Shown: positions 12,301 through 22,235, counted from the first letter of the stretch. The stretch: DNA of 64,000 bases from Rhabditoides inermis (GCA_963966185.1 CAWZYM010000070.1:332501-396500); one strand, 5' to 3'. Made by a program: numbers and translations. The notes: a model not told the origin generated them from the letters alone.

Positions 12301-12455
12301 TGCGTCTCTTCACAGCACGCCTCTCAGTGTTGACAACTGGAAAAAAACATACATAAACATTTGTTTTACGGGAACACGAACGTACGTTCAATATCATGTG
12401 TGGCGTTGCCGGTCTCCGCGGCTGCTATCCTACCCGAGCGGCGAGTCCCTACCAT
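5825..12455 (-). CDS. XPC: XPC/Rad4 DNA damage recognition protein
   Basis: XPC with RAD23 recognises helix distortions and starts global-genome nucleotide excision repair in the nucleus. The start (complement of 12453-12455) gives MVGTRRSGRIAAAETG, followed by a basic/acidic Ser-rich N-terminus and a transglutaminase-like fold. Family hallmarks in order: YWCEYWSVPEQRWICVD, PMLYVLAVDN, LPTALADYKNHPL-type (here RPMPTALADYKNHPL), LKFEAIYPRDEGVLG, SAVHTLQSAKNWIKQAR, FGLWQTEPYRRP, VNEFGNVYMYREGMCPIGG, LPNLHIIARKLRK, and GWNFHGMSNHPVS with DGGVVLEEDEASFRAAW, which are BHD1-BHD3. The C-terminus is charged, ending SLHQNEHEQ (stop complement of 5825-5827). More than 15 exons of about 60-250 bp. The 2.1 kb intron at about 8086-10204 carries the tRNA-like foldback element; it is spliced out, so the gene looks intact. 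Very confident of family. Confidence 0.93.
6326..6360. repeat. (GA)n microsatellite in XPC intron
   Basis: GA repeat between the exon encoding FHGMSNHPVS and the exon encoding LEEDEASFRAAW. On the coding (minus) strand it is (CT)n and can serve as the polypyrimidine tract. Confidence 0.9.
8702..8998 (-). mobile_element. tRNA-headed SINE-like unit, left inner copy
   Basis: On the minus strand it begins with TGGCCTAGTGGTATCG (A-box-like) and GGGATCGAGTCCC (B-box-like). It continues into a body with the hairpins TCGGCC..GGCCGA. The body matches the plus-strand copy at 9222-9537 closely, while the tRNA-like heads differ. No coding capacity is seen. Confidence 0.65.
9222..9537 (+). mobile_element. 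tRNA-headed SINE-like unit, right inner copy
   Basis: The head has TGGTGTAGTGGTGTAGC and GAGTTCGAACCTC, resembling RNA polymerase III A and B boxes. It then shares CGCTCGGCGAATGTTTTGCC and the whole hairpin-rich body with the inverted copy at 8702-8998. It ends CATGGGCCTATTTTACAATG. Together the pair forms the inner palindrome of the larger foldback element. Confidence 0.65.
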
Positions 12456-12880
12456 GAATGGAACTGAAACACCACGTCTTCATACAAAACACATAAACGG
12501 ACATGCAAGCAACATACACTCGAAAACAAGAAACATTTTCGCGTAAATTAGCGCGCTCATTCAGATTGTAGCAAATAATTGGTATAAAAGCATTAGCGCG
12601 CCGAAATATATTGCACTTTATAAATTTAAAGAAAGATAATTTCATTTGTTTCAATCGTTTCAATCGATACCTATAATGATGAAAACCTGGAAATATCAGA
12701 AATTTATTCTATAAAAATGCGAGGTTACGTGAGGCCTCCTAATTAATCTTATGAGAGAGAAATGAGATTCTCTTCTCCTCCTTTCTCTTCTTACTTATTT
12801 TTTCTCAGAGAATATTCACTCATATTTGCTTCTGCCAAGCAACCTTGTGAGAAAAAAAATCAATATGTATTTCTTTATAA
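12456..12880. other. XPC 5' flank
   Basis: AT-rich sequence upstream of the XPC start. No gene is supported. It probably includes the XPC promoter, but no clear core element was seen. Confidence 0.4.
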
Positions 12881-12884
12881 TAGA

Positions 12885-13130
12885 ATAACGGTAGGAAAAG
12901 AATCTTCATCGCCCCCTTAGAGTTACCTACTGTAAGAGAATATTGTGACCGGCATCGTCCCCTTAGAATTTCGGTAGGAGAATAATTTGACTTACATCGT
13001 CTTCTTAGAATTACGGTAAAAGAATAGTTTGACCTACATCGTCCTCTTAGAATTACGGTAGGAGAATAATTTGATCTGCGTCGTCCCCTTAGAATTACGG
13101 TAGGAGAATAACTCGATTTTCAGCGTCGAT
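12885..13130. repeat. 42-bp tandem minisatellite, about 6 diverged copies
   Basis: The repeat unit is about 42 bp: TTAGAATTACGGTAGGAGAA, then TAATTTGA, a variable TCTGC/CCTAC and TCGTCCCC. Copies nearer the right end are better preserved. The core TTACGGTAGGAGAATAATTT also forms the 74-bp repeat at 44050-44780. It is intergenic between XPC and the next minus-strand gene. Confidence 0.85.
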
Positions 13131-13556
13131 AAAACCGATAGCTAGAAGACTCATCGTCGTCGTCATTCTCTCTGTCGGTGAACTTGAACCACTCTACCGC
13201 AACTTCTATCCTTTCATTTTCACAGTTCACATAATGCATTTCATCCGTTTCCGTAGAGAATCACACATGTGGTGTTGGTTCAGGCGAATCCCTTATGGAG
13301 TATTCATTCAGTATGCTTCCCCTAATCACATGTTCATTCGATATCGCGATCATGACACATGATACGTACAAACGAAAACACTTTAAGAATCTATGATAGT
13401 CGTAGATTGTTGTGCCGAATGGACAGATACAGGTCTCTTATTAGAGTGAACTGAACTGTCTGACAAACAAGCGGAAGTTTAAGGATTCACAAATAAACGA
13501 TTATGCTAGAGAAAGATGTAATAAACGAAACAAACTAAAGTGGAAATGTATTATGC
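13131..13556. other. Intergenic spacer
   Basis: AT-rich, no supported gene. It holds the 3' end of the minus-strand gene that stops at 13557. Confidence 0.4.
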
Positions 13557-15106
13557 CTAGTTCTGGTTAGCGTAGTTGTCGAGAAGATTGAAGAGACGAG
13601 CACGCGGGTCCTGAAACATTTAAAGAGTACATAGATAGACAGATTGAGAGAGAAAGAGAAACAATGAGAGAGTCGGAGAGGTAGAGACTCATAAAGCGTC
13701 ATACCTCATGCATGTCATCCGCAACCAGAGGAGCAGCGTCGTGCGGCGCGAGGTAGCGGCGCGTCACCCGATTGTAGGCCGTGGCAATGGGCGGGGCCTC
13801 AGGGGGCGGAGCGTCCGACGCCTCCGAGAACGCGTAGACACTGTGCGTCTGGCTGCGAGGCGGCGGCGCAGGGCAGTCGTGGCGAGTGAACTCGTACACA
13901 GAGACCGGGTCCTAGGTATATGGTAGAGGTACGGTAGGCGGGGTATACTGTACCTTGGGGGACTCGTGTTCGTCGCGAAGGAGAGAGGAGTAGACGGGGA
14001 AGGTGTTGTTCTCGCAGTCCTCGCCCCTAGCCATCTCCAGTGGTGCATCCGACGGAGCCAGAGAGTGCGCCAGCTGGTTCGCGATCAGCTAGGCATACGT
14101 CGGTAGCTGTATCCAATCACCGTATACCTAGTAGGTAAGCTAGGTATACGGTGATTGGATACAGCTACCGAAATCACGACAGGTTTCACTTTTATAAGTC
14201 GGCAGGTACAGAAAGCGAACTATGTAATACGGTAGATCACAGTACCATCGAGTCGACAATGGAGTACTGCTCGTTGGGGTTGATGCCAGGGATCTGTGAT
14301 GAGCGGAGCGTGAGAGCAATGTTGAAAGAGCGAGGAGAACGAGATGAAAGGGGAGAAGTGTACCATCTCAACGCAGGTCTCCGTCGCCGATTTGATGACA
14401 AAATCGCGCGGCTGCTGCTCGGTCTCCCGGCGGTTGATGATCTAAAGATGAAATGGTCGAAGAGAGGGGAGAGCGACGCACCATAGAGTCGACAAAGGGC
14501 GCGGAGAGCGCCTCCGATCCGACAGCAATGCGCTTGTTGAGGATATCGAGCGAATCGACGAACTGCGGATCGGTCGCCGGCTGCGGGGAACGCGCCAAGC
14601 GACCGGCAATGTCCTCAACAACAACTACTCAAACAGGCCCATTATACTTTCACGCTGACGCTGACGCGACGCTGACCCTCCCGTGCAAAAGATGCACCTA
14701 TTGATTTTGATCACGCTGCGTCATCGATATCAACGATTGCATCTTTTGCACGGGTGCGTCAGCGTCAGCGTGAAAGTATAATGGGGTCTAATAACTATGT
14801 AATGTAAACGTTTGTTCGAATCCGAATGTTCTATCTAGATTCCGGATGTTCTATCTAGATTGGGAGTTGAATGCACTATTTATATATAGAGAGAGGCCGT
14901 TTGTTTATACTACACAACGCGTCAAAGGGAAACGGTGGGGAAAGAGGGGAAACGGTACTGTTTGACAAATAGGGACTACAGAAATAAGAGAATGGTACGA
15001 TACCATAGAGTCGACGATGCTGGCGTCTCCGAGGCGTGGGTTTCCATAGACGTCGAAGTGGAAGGAATGGGCGGTGCGACACTCGCTCAGGTCATCCACA
15101 CACTGC
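13557..15106 (-). CDS. Unrecognised protein with exon-ending VDSM motifs
   Basis: I do not recognise the family. About seven exons are readable in consistent phase 0. They begin MQCVDDLSECRTAHSFHFDV; M at complement of 15104-15106 is a candidate start, but CAG before TGTGTGG could instead be an acceptor for an upstream exon. They continue through LARSPQPATDPQFVDSLDIL, IINRRETEQQPRDFVIK, IPGINPNEQYSIVDSM, LIANQLAHSLAPSDAPLEM and DPVSVYEFTRHDCPAPPPRS to RLFNLLDNYANQN (stop complement of 13557-13559). Three exons end in VDSM and a fourth in CVEM, each directly before a GT donor. No signal peptide or membrane segment is seen. Two introns carry near-perfect palindromes. Composition resembles an intrinsically disordered intracellular protein. 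Confidence 0.6.
14101..14170. repeat. Perfect 31-bp inverted repeat in an intron
   Basis: The arm 14101-14131 (CGGTAGCTGTATCCAATCAC...) is repeated inverted without mismatch at 14140-14170, with an 8-bp spacer. It fills much of the intron 14092-14252. It could be a recent palindromic insertion or a stem that brings the splice sites together. Confidence 0.9.
14638..14788. repeat. Inverted-repeat element (MITE-like) in an intron
   Basis: Left CCATTATACTTTCACGCTGA and right TCAGCGTGAAAGTATAATGG are perfect inverted copies. Just inside, CCCGTGCAAAAGATGCA matches TGCATCTTTTGCACGGG. The element is about 150 bp with no coding capacity, inside the first readable intron of the 13557-15106 gene. Confidence 0.85.
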
Positions 15107-15436
15107 ATGGCCGTCCGATATGGGAAGGGGGAGAGGAATGACACGCATAGCGAGGGAGGGCAACAGACATACCACACTGGCAACGACCAGTACGCAAATG
15201 CACTCAATACGGACAACGGACACGAGAACAATGGCTAATGACAAATTTATTCAAAATATATAACCTGAAGGCGCTAATACAGTATAGGGATTTACATTTA
15301 CACGGAAACAACACGCGGCACAAAGTGAAGAACAAGATGTGAGTATCGAAACGTATTCACAAAGAAACGCATATCATATAGAATCTGGTGAGCGGATAGT
15401 ATGTGATAAAGCAGTGAGGAACGAGTAGGAGGTGGG

Positions 15437-15964
15437 TTACTGATTAGTGGACTGGAGGGGCTTCCTCCTCTGCATCACTTGCTGTCGGAGGGATATGGCC
15501 TTGCCGGTCTGGACAGACATCGGACTGTTCTCCTCACTGAACCCAGTCGAACCACGCACACGGGGTGTACTGCAACTACAGGTTAGCAACTACCACCGTG
15601 GAGTAGATCAAACAGTTCATTTACTACTGATAAAGTGAATACCTAGTGTAAAGGACTCACCCCTTGACTTCTATGGGAGTGCGGGGAATCTCGCAGGTGG
15701 GCGAACGTGGGTCGACGCCAGTCATCACCTACAGAGAACAATACGTTTCATGGTATTTCGCAATGCACCATACACGTATGTGCGGATATCCGGCAGTCTC
15801 GCCGTCTTTCGTACAATACAAATGAAGAACAGTACCTTCATTTTTGGTGTCTCCATGCTGTTGGGTGTGTCGTTGTTGTTGGCAGTCTTCCGCTTCGGCG
15901 TCTCCAGTCCATTCGCCGCGCGAAACTCGTCGAATCCGATCGCCTGCGACAGAGACTGGCCCAT
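15437..15964 (-). CDS. CDCA3/Tome-1-like cell-cycle protein
   Basis: Three exons with matching phases give a small protein of about 90-115 residues, shorter than vertebrate CDCA3. The start (complement of 15962-15964) gives MGQSLSQAIGFDEFRAANGL. Exon 2 encodes VDPRSPTCEIPRTPIEVKG, which matches the repeated 'DPRSPT..I.RTPI' motif of CDCA3 (trigger of mitotic entry 1). The last exon encodes STGFSEENSPMSVQTGK and ends RRKPLQSTNQ. CDCA3 works as an APC/C-regulated protein linked to WEE1 destruction; that role is transferred by motif only. Clustered S/T-P sites (ETPK, DTPN, RSPT, RTPI) suggest CDK phosphorylation. AATAAA on the minus strand is at 15246-15251. Confidence 0.6.
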
Positions 15965-16393
15965 TCTCGGTCCTGGTCGATATTTTAGTATAATAAACAA
16001 TGTGATATGCAAACACAAAACGAACACAAAAACAAAACGAACAAAGAAAAACAAACAAAAATGATCATCAGCTGGCGTCGATTTTCAAATAACGCGCGCG
16101 TTCGTGATGAGCGCTATGTACTTTGGAGTGGTGTCACACTTTATTCGTTTGCGCGGGCTTGCTCGCTATTTTTTGTTTATTTTTCCGTGTTGTGTTATGT
16201 TTGTTTGTTTATACACCTTCATTTAGTTGCACAGCATTCCTAACATCATAATGAACATGTGTAATCGGTGATTTCGCTCTGCGATTGCGGTTTCTTTGTT
16301 TATCGCGGCCTGTTGGCGGGTGCGTGGAGGTGATTGTTGGTGGTGCGGAATGAATGAATCGATTTGAGATCGGCAGCGGCAGATCAGCTGAGA
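15965..16393. other. Divergent intergenic region between CDCA3-like gene and RAB35
   Basis: About 430 bp separates two divergent start codons, so a shared promoter region is likely. No TATA box is evident. The short open frames show no domain. Confidence 0.45.
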
Positions 16394-17548
16394 ATGGCGC
16401 ACGGACCGCGCGACTACGACCACCTATTCAAGCTGCTCATCATTGGAGACAGCGGTGCGTTACACATTGCCAATCGGAAGTAGACTCGTGATGATTCATC
16501 GACCTTCTCGGTATAGCGGTTGCTGATTGTCTGTAGACCACGTATTCAATGATTGTTTGCAGGCGTCGGCAAGAGTTCGCTGTTGCTGCGGTTCGCAGAT
16601 AACGTGTTCTCAGGTGAACGACAGCTTATCTTTTTTCGAGTGTTCTGTTTAACAAATGTTATTCCGAATGTTGTATGTTTCAGAGAACTACATCACTACA
16701 ATCGGCGTCGATTTCAAGATCCGCACCGTCGACATTGATGGACAGCGCGTCAAGCTCCAGGTATCGATCGATTGATTCAAATGATCTGTATGATAATCCT
16801 GCTCTTTATTTTGATATTGATCTATTTATTGTCTCAGATATGGGACACTGCCGGGCAGGAGCGCTTCCGCACCATCACCAGCACGTTAGTTGATTTTTGT
16901 TGCATTCCACCGCAGCTACAGTATCGTATGATGTGCAGGTACTATCGCGGCACGCACGGTGTGCTCGTTGTGTACGACGTGACCAACGGCGAGTCTTTCG
17001 GAAACGTGAAGCGCTGGCTCCATGAGATCGACACGAACTGCGACTCCGTGCAGAAGATTCTCGGTTGGTTGGTTGTTGTTGTTGTTATTAGTTTATTGTA
17101 TTCACGTGTACAAGAGTTTTACAATGAACTCGTGTTGCAGTGGGTAACAAGGCAGAGGCGGTGGACAGGCGGGTTGTTCTCGAGTCTGACGCCCGTCAGT
17201 TTGCACACACAATGAACATCAAGTTCTTCGAGACAAGCGCCAAGCAAAACACAAATGTCGAGGAGGTGAGCGGTTGAGTTGAGAAGTTTTCGATGGGGAT
17301 TATCTTTGTACATGTTTCCAAGCTGCTATGATTTGCTTCAATAGACTCGTTGCCATCGCAGTTTGCAATCGAGTGTTTCGAGAGGTCCTCCCTGATGCTT
17401 GATGGGCTTGTTGTTGTAGATGTTCTCTTGCATCACGCGTCTTGTGCTGGAGGCGAAGCTTCGGCAGCCGGCGGCGGCGGACCAGCAGCCCGGACAGAGG
17501 CTGCAGCTGGGGGGAGGCGGGCAGGAGAAGAAGAAGAAGTGCTGCTAG
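16394..17548 (+). CDS. RAB35: RAB35 small GTPase
   Basis: Seven exons in perfect phase: 16394-16454, 16563-16613, 16684-16760, 16838-16884, 16939-17063, 17141-17265, 17420-17548. The product begins [20 protein letters not shown]. It carries the P-loop [11 protein letters not shown], switch [12 protein letters not shown], switch [21 protein letters not shown], the NKAE base motif and ETSAKQN. It ends in a poly-Lys stretch and CC, a double-geranylgeranylation signal. Start residues and switch regions match RAB35, which acts in fast endocytic recycling and cytokinesis at the plasma membrane. Length (about 200 aa) is standard. The Gly-rich LQLGGGGQ insert before the lysines is a variation in the hypervariable tail. 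Confidence 0.95.
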
Positions 17549-18532
17549 CAGGTCAGTCCCAGGGTCCCACTCCCACCTCTTCGCCTCTATCATTGTTCCC
17601 TTTTCAGATGCTCTCCTCTCCGTTCGGTGTCTGTATGCTGTGAATCGTCCTCGCTCCGCCCCGGTCAGTCCCGCCCTTCGCCCATTCATTTGCAATGCGT
17701 ATAGTTTCTTTCTCGTTTCTCCTTTGTGTGGTCATCTGTCCCCTTGTTTCTGTATGCGAAACATGTGTTTGTTCTCTCTTCACTTTCCACTCTTCATATT
17801 GTATCGATTGAGAATACTGTAGTCACGTCGGTTTGCCATGCTAATTGAGAACTTTACTCGTTTGTGGAATTGCTTGTGTGTGCGACATGTCTTATGGTTC
17901 GATTCACCCCTTATTTATCAATTGATTGATATCGATTTATCAAAAGCGTCCGCGCTCAATCTTTGTCAATAGCTTATCCCGGCGATGTGTTTTGTTTCAT
18001 AATTTATAGATTTTGGACTTTTGAGATAAAATTGTTTACGACTTTTGAGATAAAATTGTTTAGTGATTGCTGTCATATTTTATGGAATATGGACATAGGC
18101 AATGAAACATACACATACACATGCATACATATTGTTGACAAAACAATTTATACGCACAATAACAATAAACGATGAAGTGAGCGCGATGTACCCGTCAGTT
18201 GCCATGATAGGCGTGTGGTTGTGGGAGATGTTCGAAGGTATCCTTGTATACGGAGATGATGTCATCAGCTGGAATCTCTTGTGGATCTGCGACCAATCAC
18301 GAGGCGGCGATCTTCGAAGCACGCGAAGCGAGCTCGTCTTCTGAAATAATAACTCGCTTCATTGTTTCGACTGTAGTCGAAAACTCATCATAATCGAATA
18401 AGACCAGAACCTATTTTGATCGGTTCATTTCTACTCACCCCATATATAGGCTGCTGTTTTAGCGGCCGTATTGCCGAAGATGTTTACGTGTTCGTAGTCG
18501 AAGATTAAAGGATGTATCCGGACAATGTAATC
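17549..18532. other. RAB35 3' flank and spacer
   Basis: No supported gene. A GAGATAAAATTGTTTA segment is directly duplicated near 18020-18062. The remainder is AT-rich. Confidence 0.45.
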
Positions 18533-18706
18533 TTGCCTGATCTTCAGGTTGGGGTCGCTTTTGTTCTCGTCAACGAAACCATTTTTTAAAATGATACAAA
18601 CGTAGAAAAATTGTTTGTATTTTTACCAATTTTTTTGCGCAAACATAACTTCAAAACTCGTCTTCATTGAAGAGAACGAAACCGACCTCATCCTGAAGAT
18701 CAGGAA
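18533..18706. repeat. Imperfect inverted-repeat element (MITE-like)
   Basis: Left CCTGATCTTCAGG...GGTCGCTTTTGTTCTC and the reverse complement of the right end, CCTGATCTTCAGG...GGTCGGTTTCGTTCTC, match over about 45 bp. The centre is AT-rich. It ends about 25 bp before the reverse transcriptase reading frame opens. Confidence 0.7.
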
Positions 18707-18732
18707 ATAATACATATTTAGTTTCTCACTTG

Positions 18733-19857
18733 TCAAAAAAAGTAGCAGTTGATTCTATTTATCTCGATATCAAGAAAGCCTTTGATTCAGTAGTACATAG
18801 GCGTTTAATGGAAGTTTGTAGATCTTATAAGATAGATGGCAAAACACTGTACTGGTTGCAACTATTTCTCTCGGGAAGAACTCAGTCGGTTAGAGTGGGT
18901 ACATGCCTATCTGACTGGATTCCCGTATTGAGTGGTGTTCCCCAAGGAAGTGTTGTAGGACCATTACTTTTCATGATTTACATTAATGGAATCGGCTCTG
19001 TTATAAAGCACTGCTCGTACTATCTCTATGCAGATGACATGAAGTTGTCTATTCCTCAAAACATAATAAACTTCCACGATCTACTTGAATCTGATTTGCA
19101 TAGTGTATTCCATTGGCTTGACGAGCGGCAACTGTCATTGTCGACTGCTAAGTGCAATGTGATACATTTTGGCAAAGGTGCAATAAAATCTATCTATAAA
19201 TGCGATGGTCATACTATTCTTTGTGTCGAATCGATTAAGGATCTTGGTATTACACTCACACAAGACCTTAATCCTGGCGAGCATATAAAACGAACAATAC
19301 AGAAAGCATCGTCTAGAATTGGTGTTTTAAGAATGGCTTTCCACCACAACGAGTCTCTGTTTATGAATTTTTACAAGTATAAGGTTCGTCCTGTTCTCGA
19401 ATACGGTAGTGAGGTTCTCTTAGCCCTCAATGTCACCCAGAGTAATAAACTTGAAACGGTGCAAAGATCGTTCACGAAACTACTTGCTCCTAAACTATCA
19501 TATGCGGAACGGCTACATAAGTTTTCCCTTGAGACACTGTGGACTCGTAGAGTGTTGTCAGATTTGAGAATTGTCCACAGCTTTATTTATGGTCATATAA
19601 AAGCAGAAAATCCATTTCTTCTGGTTTTGCCGAATGCTAGATCTGCTTCGCTGCGTTCAAATGGTTTAAAAATCACATGTGCGTCGCGAACCACCCTTGG
19701 TCAGAGTTTCATTACATATCGAGTTACAAAATACTGGAACAACCTTGATTCTTCCACAGTATGCCAATTCAAAAAGATTGACTTCAGAAACGAACTTATG
19801 TCATTTTTCACACACAACCGCTCACGTTTCACTGTAGATGACCCCACTCGTATGTAA
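18733..19857 (+). mobile_element. Non-LTR retrotransposon reverse transcriptase, 5'-truncated
   Basis: A single open frame of about 375 codons encodes the palm/thumb part of a LINE-type reverse transcriptase. Motif A is DIKKAFDSVVH, motif B GVPQGSVVGPLLF, motif C YLYADDMKLS, and motif D region STAKCNVIHFG. The C-terminal segment (RVTKYWNNLDSSTV) resembles the end of jockey/CR1-like ORF2. The finger domain, endonuclease and ORF1 are missing, so it is truncated at the 5' end, as is common after target-primed reverse transcription. The frame is intact to TAA-type stop at 19855-19857. An ATT-repeat (20085-20096) about 230 bp downstream may mark the 3' tail. The catalytic YADD is present, but without the upstream part it cannot be autonomous. 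Confidence 0.85.
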
Positions 19858-20119
19858 TTTTATTGCTCTCTGGCGACGAAGTGTCCTGACGTAGTTGGCT
19901 TTCTCTCTCTACTAACTTCAGAAGTTCTTGCATCCGTTTCTAAGATTGACAGACCTTTTCTATACACGTTTGGGTGTCAAAAGGTTCTGTCGCAGTCATC
20001 GCTCTGCCAAACCACCCTTTGTTCTTAACCGGTACTAGGATGTTTGTGCTGTTTGATGATTGATAACATATGGATAAACTATTATTATTATTATTGTCCG
20101 GATTAATCCTTTAATGAGT

Positions 20120-20268
20120 CTATGCGAGCATCGACCATACGCTCTTCCCTCGCAACATTCTGTTCTCTTCGATTACACGCCTCCTTTCCGTTTCCCTGAC
20201 CACATCGGCAATAATCGTCAGAATTCGACGCTCCTACAACGGCATGCACCCCCCTCTCTCTGTCCCCC

Positions 20269-20324
<56 letters not shown>

Positions 20325-20369
20325 CTCTCTCTCTATCTATCTCTCTCGTTCTCTCTCTCTCTCTCTCTC

Positions 20370-20412
<43 letters not shown>

Positions 20413-22235
20413 CCTGACTGTCCAGCCGCCCTGCCGATATCCACTGTAGATAGAGCGGAAAGAGTGTCTCGATGATGATTTCTGCCCCATTGGCTGATCG
20501 GGGTACGATTCCACTACAACCAGCCAGCCACTCACGGCGATACCATCTGGAGAGAGAGGGAATGAGAGAGAGAGGGAATGGGAGAGAGAGAGGGAATGGG
20601 AGAGAGAGAGAGGGAATGAGAGTGAGAGGGAATGAGAGAGAGGGGATGAGAGAAAGGGAATGGGAGAGAGAAAGGGTATGGGAGAGGAAGAGGGAATAAG
20701 AGAGAAAGAGACAAGGAATGAGAGAGAGAAAGGGTATGGGAGAGGAAGAGGAAAAGAGAGAGAGAGGAAATGAGAGAGAAAGGGTATGGGAGAGAAAGAG
20801 GGAATGGGAGAGAGGGAGGGAATGAGAGAGCGGGAATGGGAGAGAGGGAATGGGAGAGAGAGAAAGAGTATGAGAGAGATAGGGAGAGAGAGAGAGGGAA
20901 TGGGAGAGAGATAGGGAGAGAGAGAATGGGAGAGAGATGGTGAGAAAGAGGAAATGGGAGAGAGAGAAAGGGAATGAGATAGAGAGAGAAAGGGTATGGG
21001 AGAGAGAGGAAATGGGAGAGAGAGGAATGGGAGAGAGAGAGGGAATGGGAGAGAGGGAATGGGAGAGAGAGAATGGAAGAGAGGAAAGGATATGTGAGAG
21101 AGAGAGGAAATGGGAGAGAGATAGGGGAAGAGAGGGAATGGGAGAGAGGGGGAATGGGAGAGAGAGAAAAATAGGGAGAGAGAGGGGACATGGGAGAGAG
21201 AGAGAATGGGAGAGAGATAGGGAAAGAAAGGGATAGAGAGAAACTTACTCATTCCTCTTCTCTTCATCCTGGTCTTTAGCCTACTTCTAGCTGCAGATCT
21301 GCATGTACGCGTTCGTAGCCCGCAAGGATTCGGATTCGCCACGCCCCTATGACTCCGCCCACTTATGTCCAAGTCTTTGCCCCCTGTGGCCCCGCCCACT
21401 CACGTCGACAGTGTCGAGACTGCGTGGGAACTCGCTTCTGTCCCAGTGTCGGTCATGGAAGTATTGCCAGATGAAGGAAGCCTCCTGGTCAGATGCGTTG
21501 TGGGCCGTGTAGGGGTCTGTAGAGAGGGAGAGTGAGAGAGAGGAGGGGGTGAGAGAGAGGCGAGAGAGAGAGAGGGGGGGAGTGATTCATCTCACCATTA
21601 AAATGTAGCTGTACTAGGCTCTCTCTGAGGGATTCTCCGATCTCCTGTCGCAGCTCTCTTCCACTCATCCAGTCCAATCCACTCATCCGTGTCCTCCCCT
21701 GCCAGCAACTCTGCAATCCGACAGTCCCTCACATGCCCTTCTGTCGCGGAGATATCCAGGGATATCTTGACATATCGCTTCACCTCGTTATCTCGAGCAG
21801 TATATAACACCGCGTGAATAACAGATAAACGTGATCATCACAGTTTTCGTGTGTGGAATGTGTAGTAACAACAGTATGTTGTTTTGCATTTCACAAAATA
21901 GTTTTGATGACTGTTACCTGAGGATCAGCTTGGACTCGTTGAACATGGCGGGGGGGGGGGAGGTTGAGCACTGGATCCATTTCTGAAGAGTGTTGTTGTT
22001 ATTTGGCTGTATTTTACCTCAGTGTATTTTTTTTGTTCCAACAAAACTTCAGTAGCGAGAGTTGAACCACAGAGCGAAGCAAACAGCGAGACCACTATCA
22101 ACACGTCATCTCGATCAGGAAAATAAACTGATATTTATGAAATATGAAGGGCTAACTTGGTGCACGCTTACTTTTGAGCGATTCGATCCGACCATCTCCC
22201 TCCAGGTAGTTCGATTTCGCGCCGACGTTGCCCAT
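20120..22235 (-). CDS. Unrecognised MGN-start protein; reading frame disturbed (possible pseudogene or assembly indels)
   Basis: Family not recognised. The first exon (start complement of 22233-22235) encodes MGNVGAKSNYLEGDGRIESL, a plausible N-myristoylation signal. Later exons encode MDPVLNLPPP, a segment readable as MFNESKLILR, then SATEGHVRDCRIAELLAGED, TDEWIGLDEWK, ELRQEIGESLRESLVQLHFN, DPYTAHNASDQEASFIWQYF, ESYPDQPMGQKSSSRHSFRS and, last, IIADVVRETERRRVIEENRM ending SVWSMLA. Exons from FNDPYTAHN onward join in phase. Upstream, two places break the most natural reading: an 11-base G run at 21950-21960, and position about 21655 between DEWK and ELRQ. The 3' introns are packed with GA repeats. 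Confidence 0.5.
20273..20407. repeat. (CT)n microsatellite
   Basis: Near-pure CT dinucleotides with a few CTAT and CGTT interruptions. It lies in the last intron of the minus-strand gene, where it reads as (GA)n. Confidence 0.95.
20540..21240. repeat. About 700-bp GA-rich repeat array
   Basis: A degenerate array of GGGAATGGGAGAGAGA-like units (roughly 14-20 bp), interspersed with pure GA. It fills one intron of the minus-strand gene. It creates long artificial open frames (Leu/Ser/Pro-rich on minus, Arg/Glu-rich on plus) that should not be read as genes. Confidence 0.95.

Noticed and set aside
15106..15235. Signal-peptide-like exon (LVSVVRIECICVLVVASV) upstream of the VDSM gene
   Set aside because: There is no ATG in that frame before the segment, so an N-terminal signal exon cannot be supported.
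20218..21399. 393-residue open frame on minus, the longest in the window
   Set aside because: It is Leu/Ser/Pro low-complexity sequence produced by the GA array and crosses real splice sites of the minus-strand gene.
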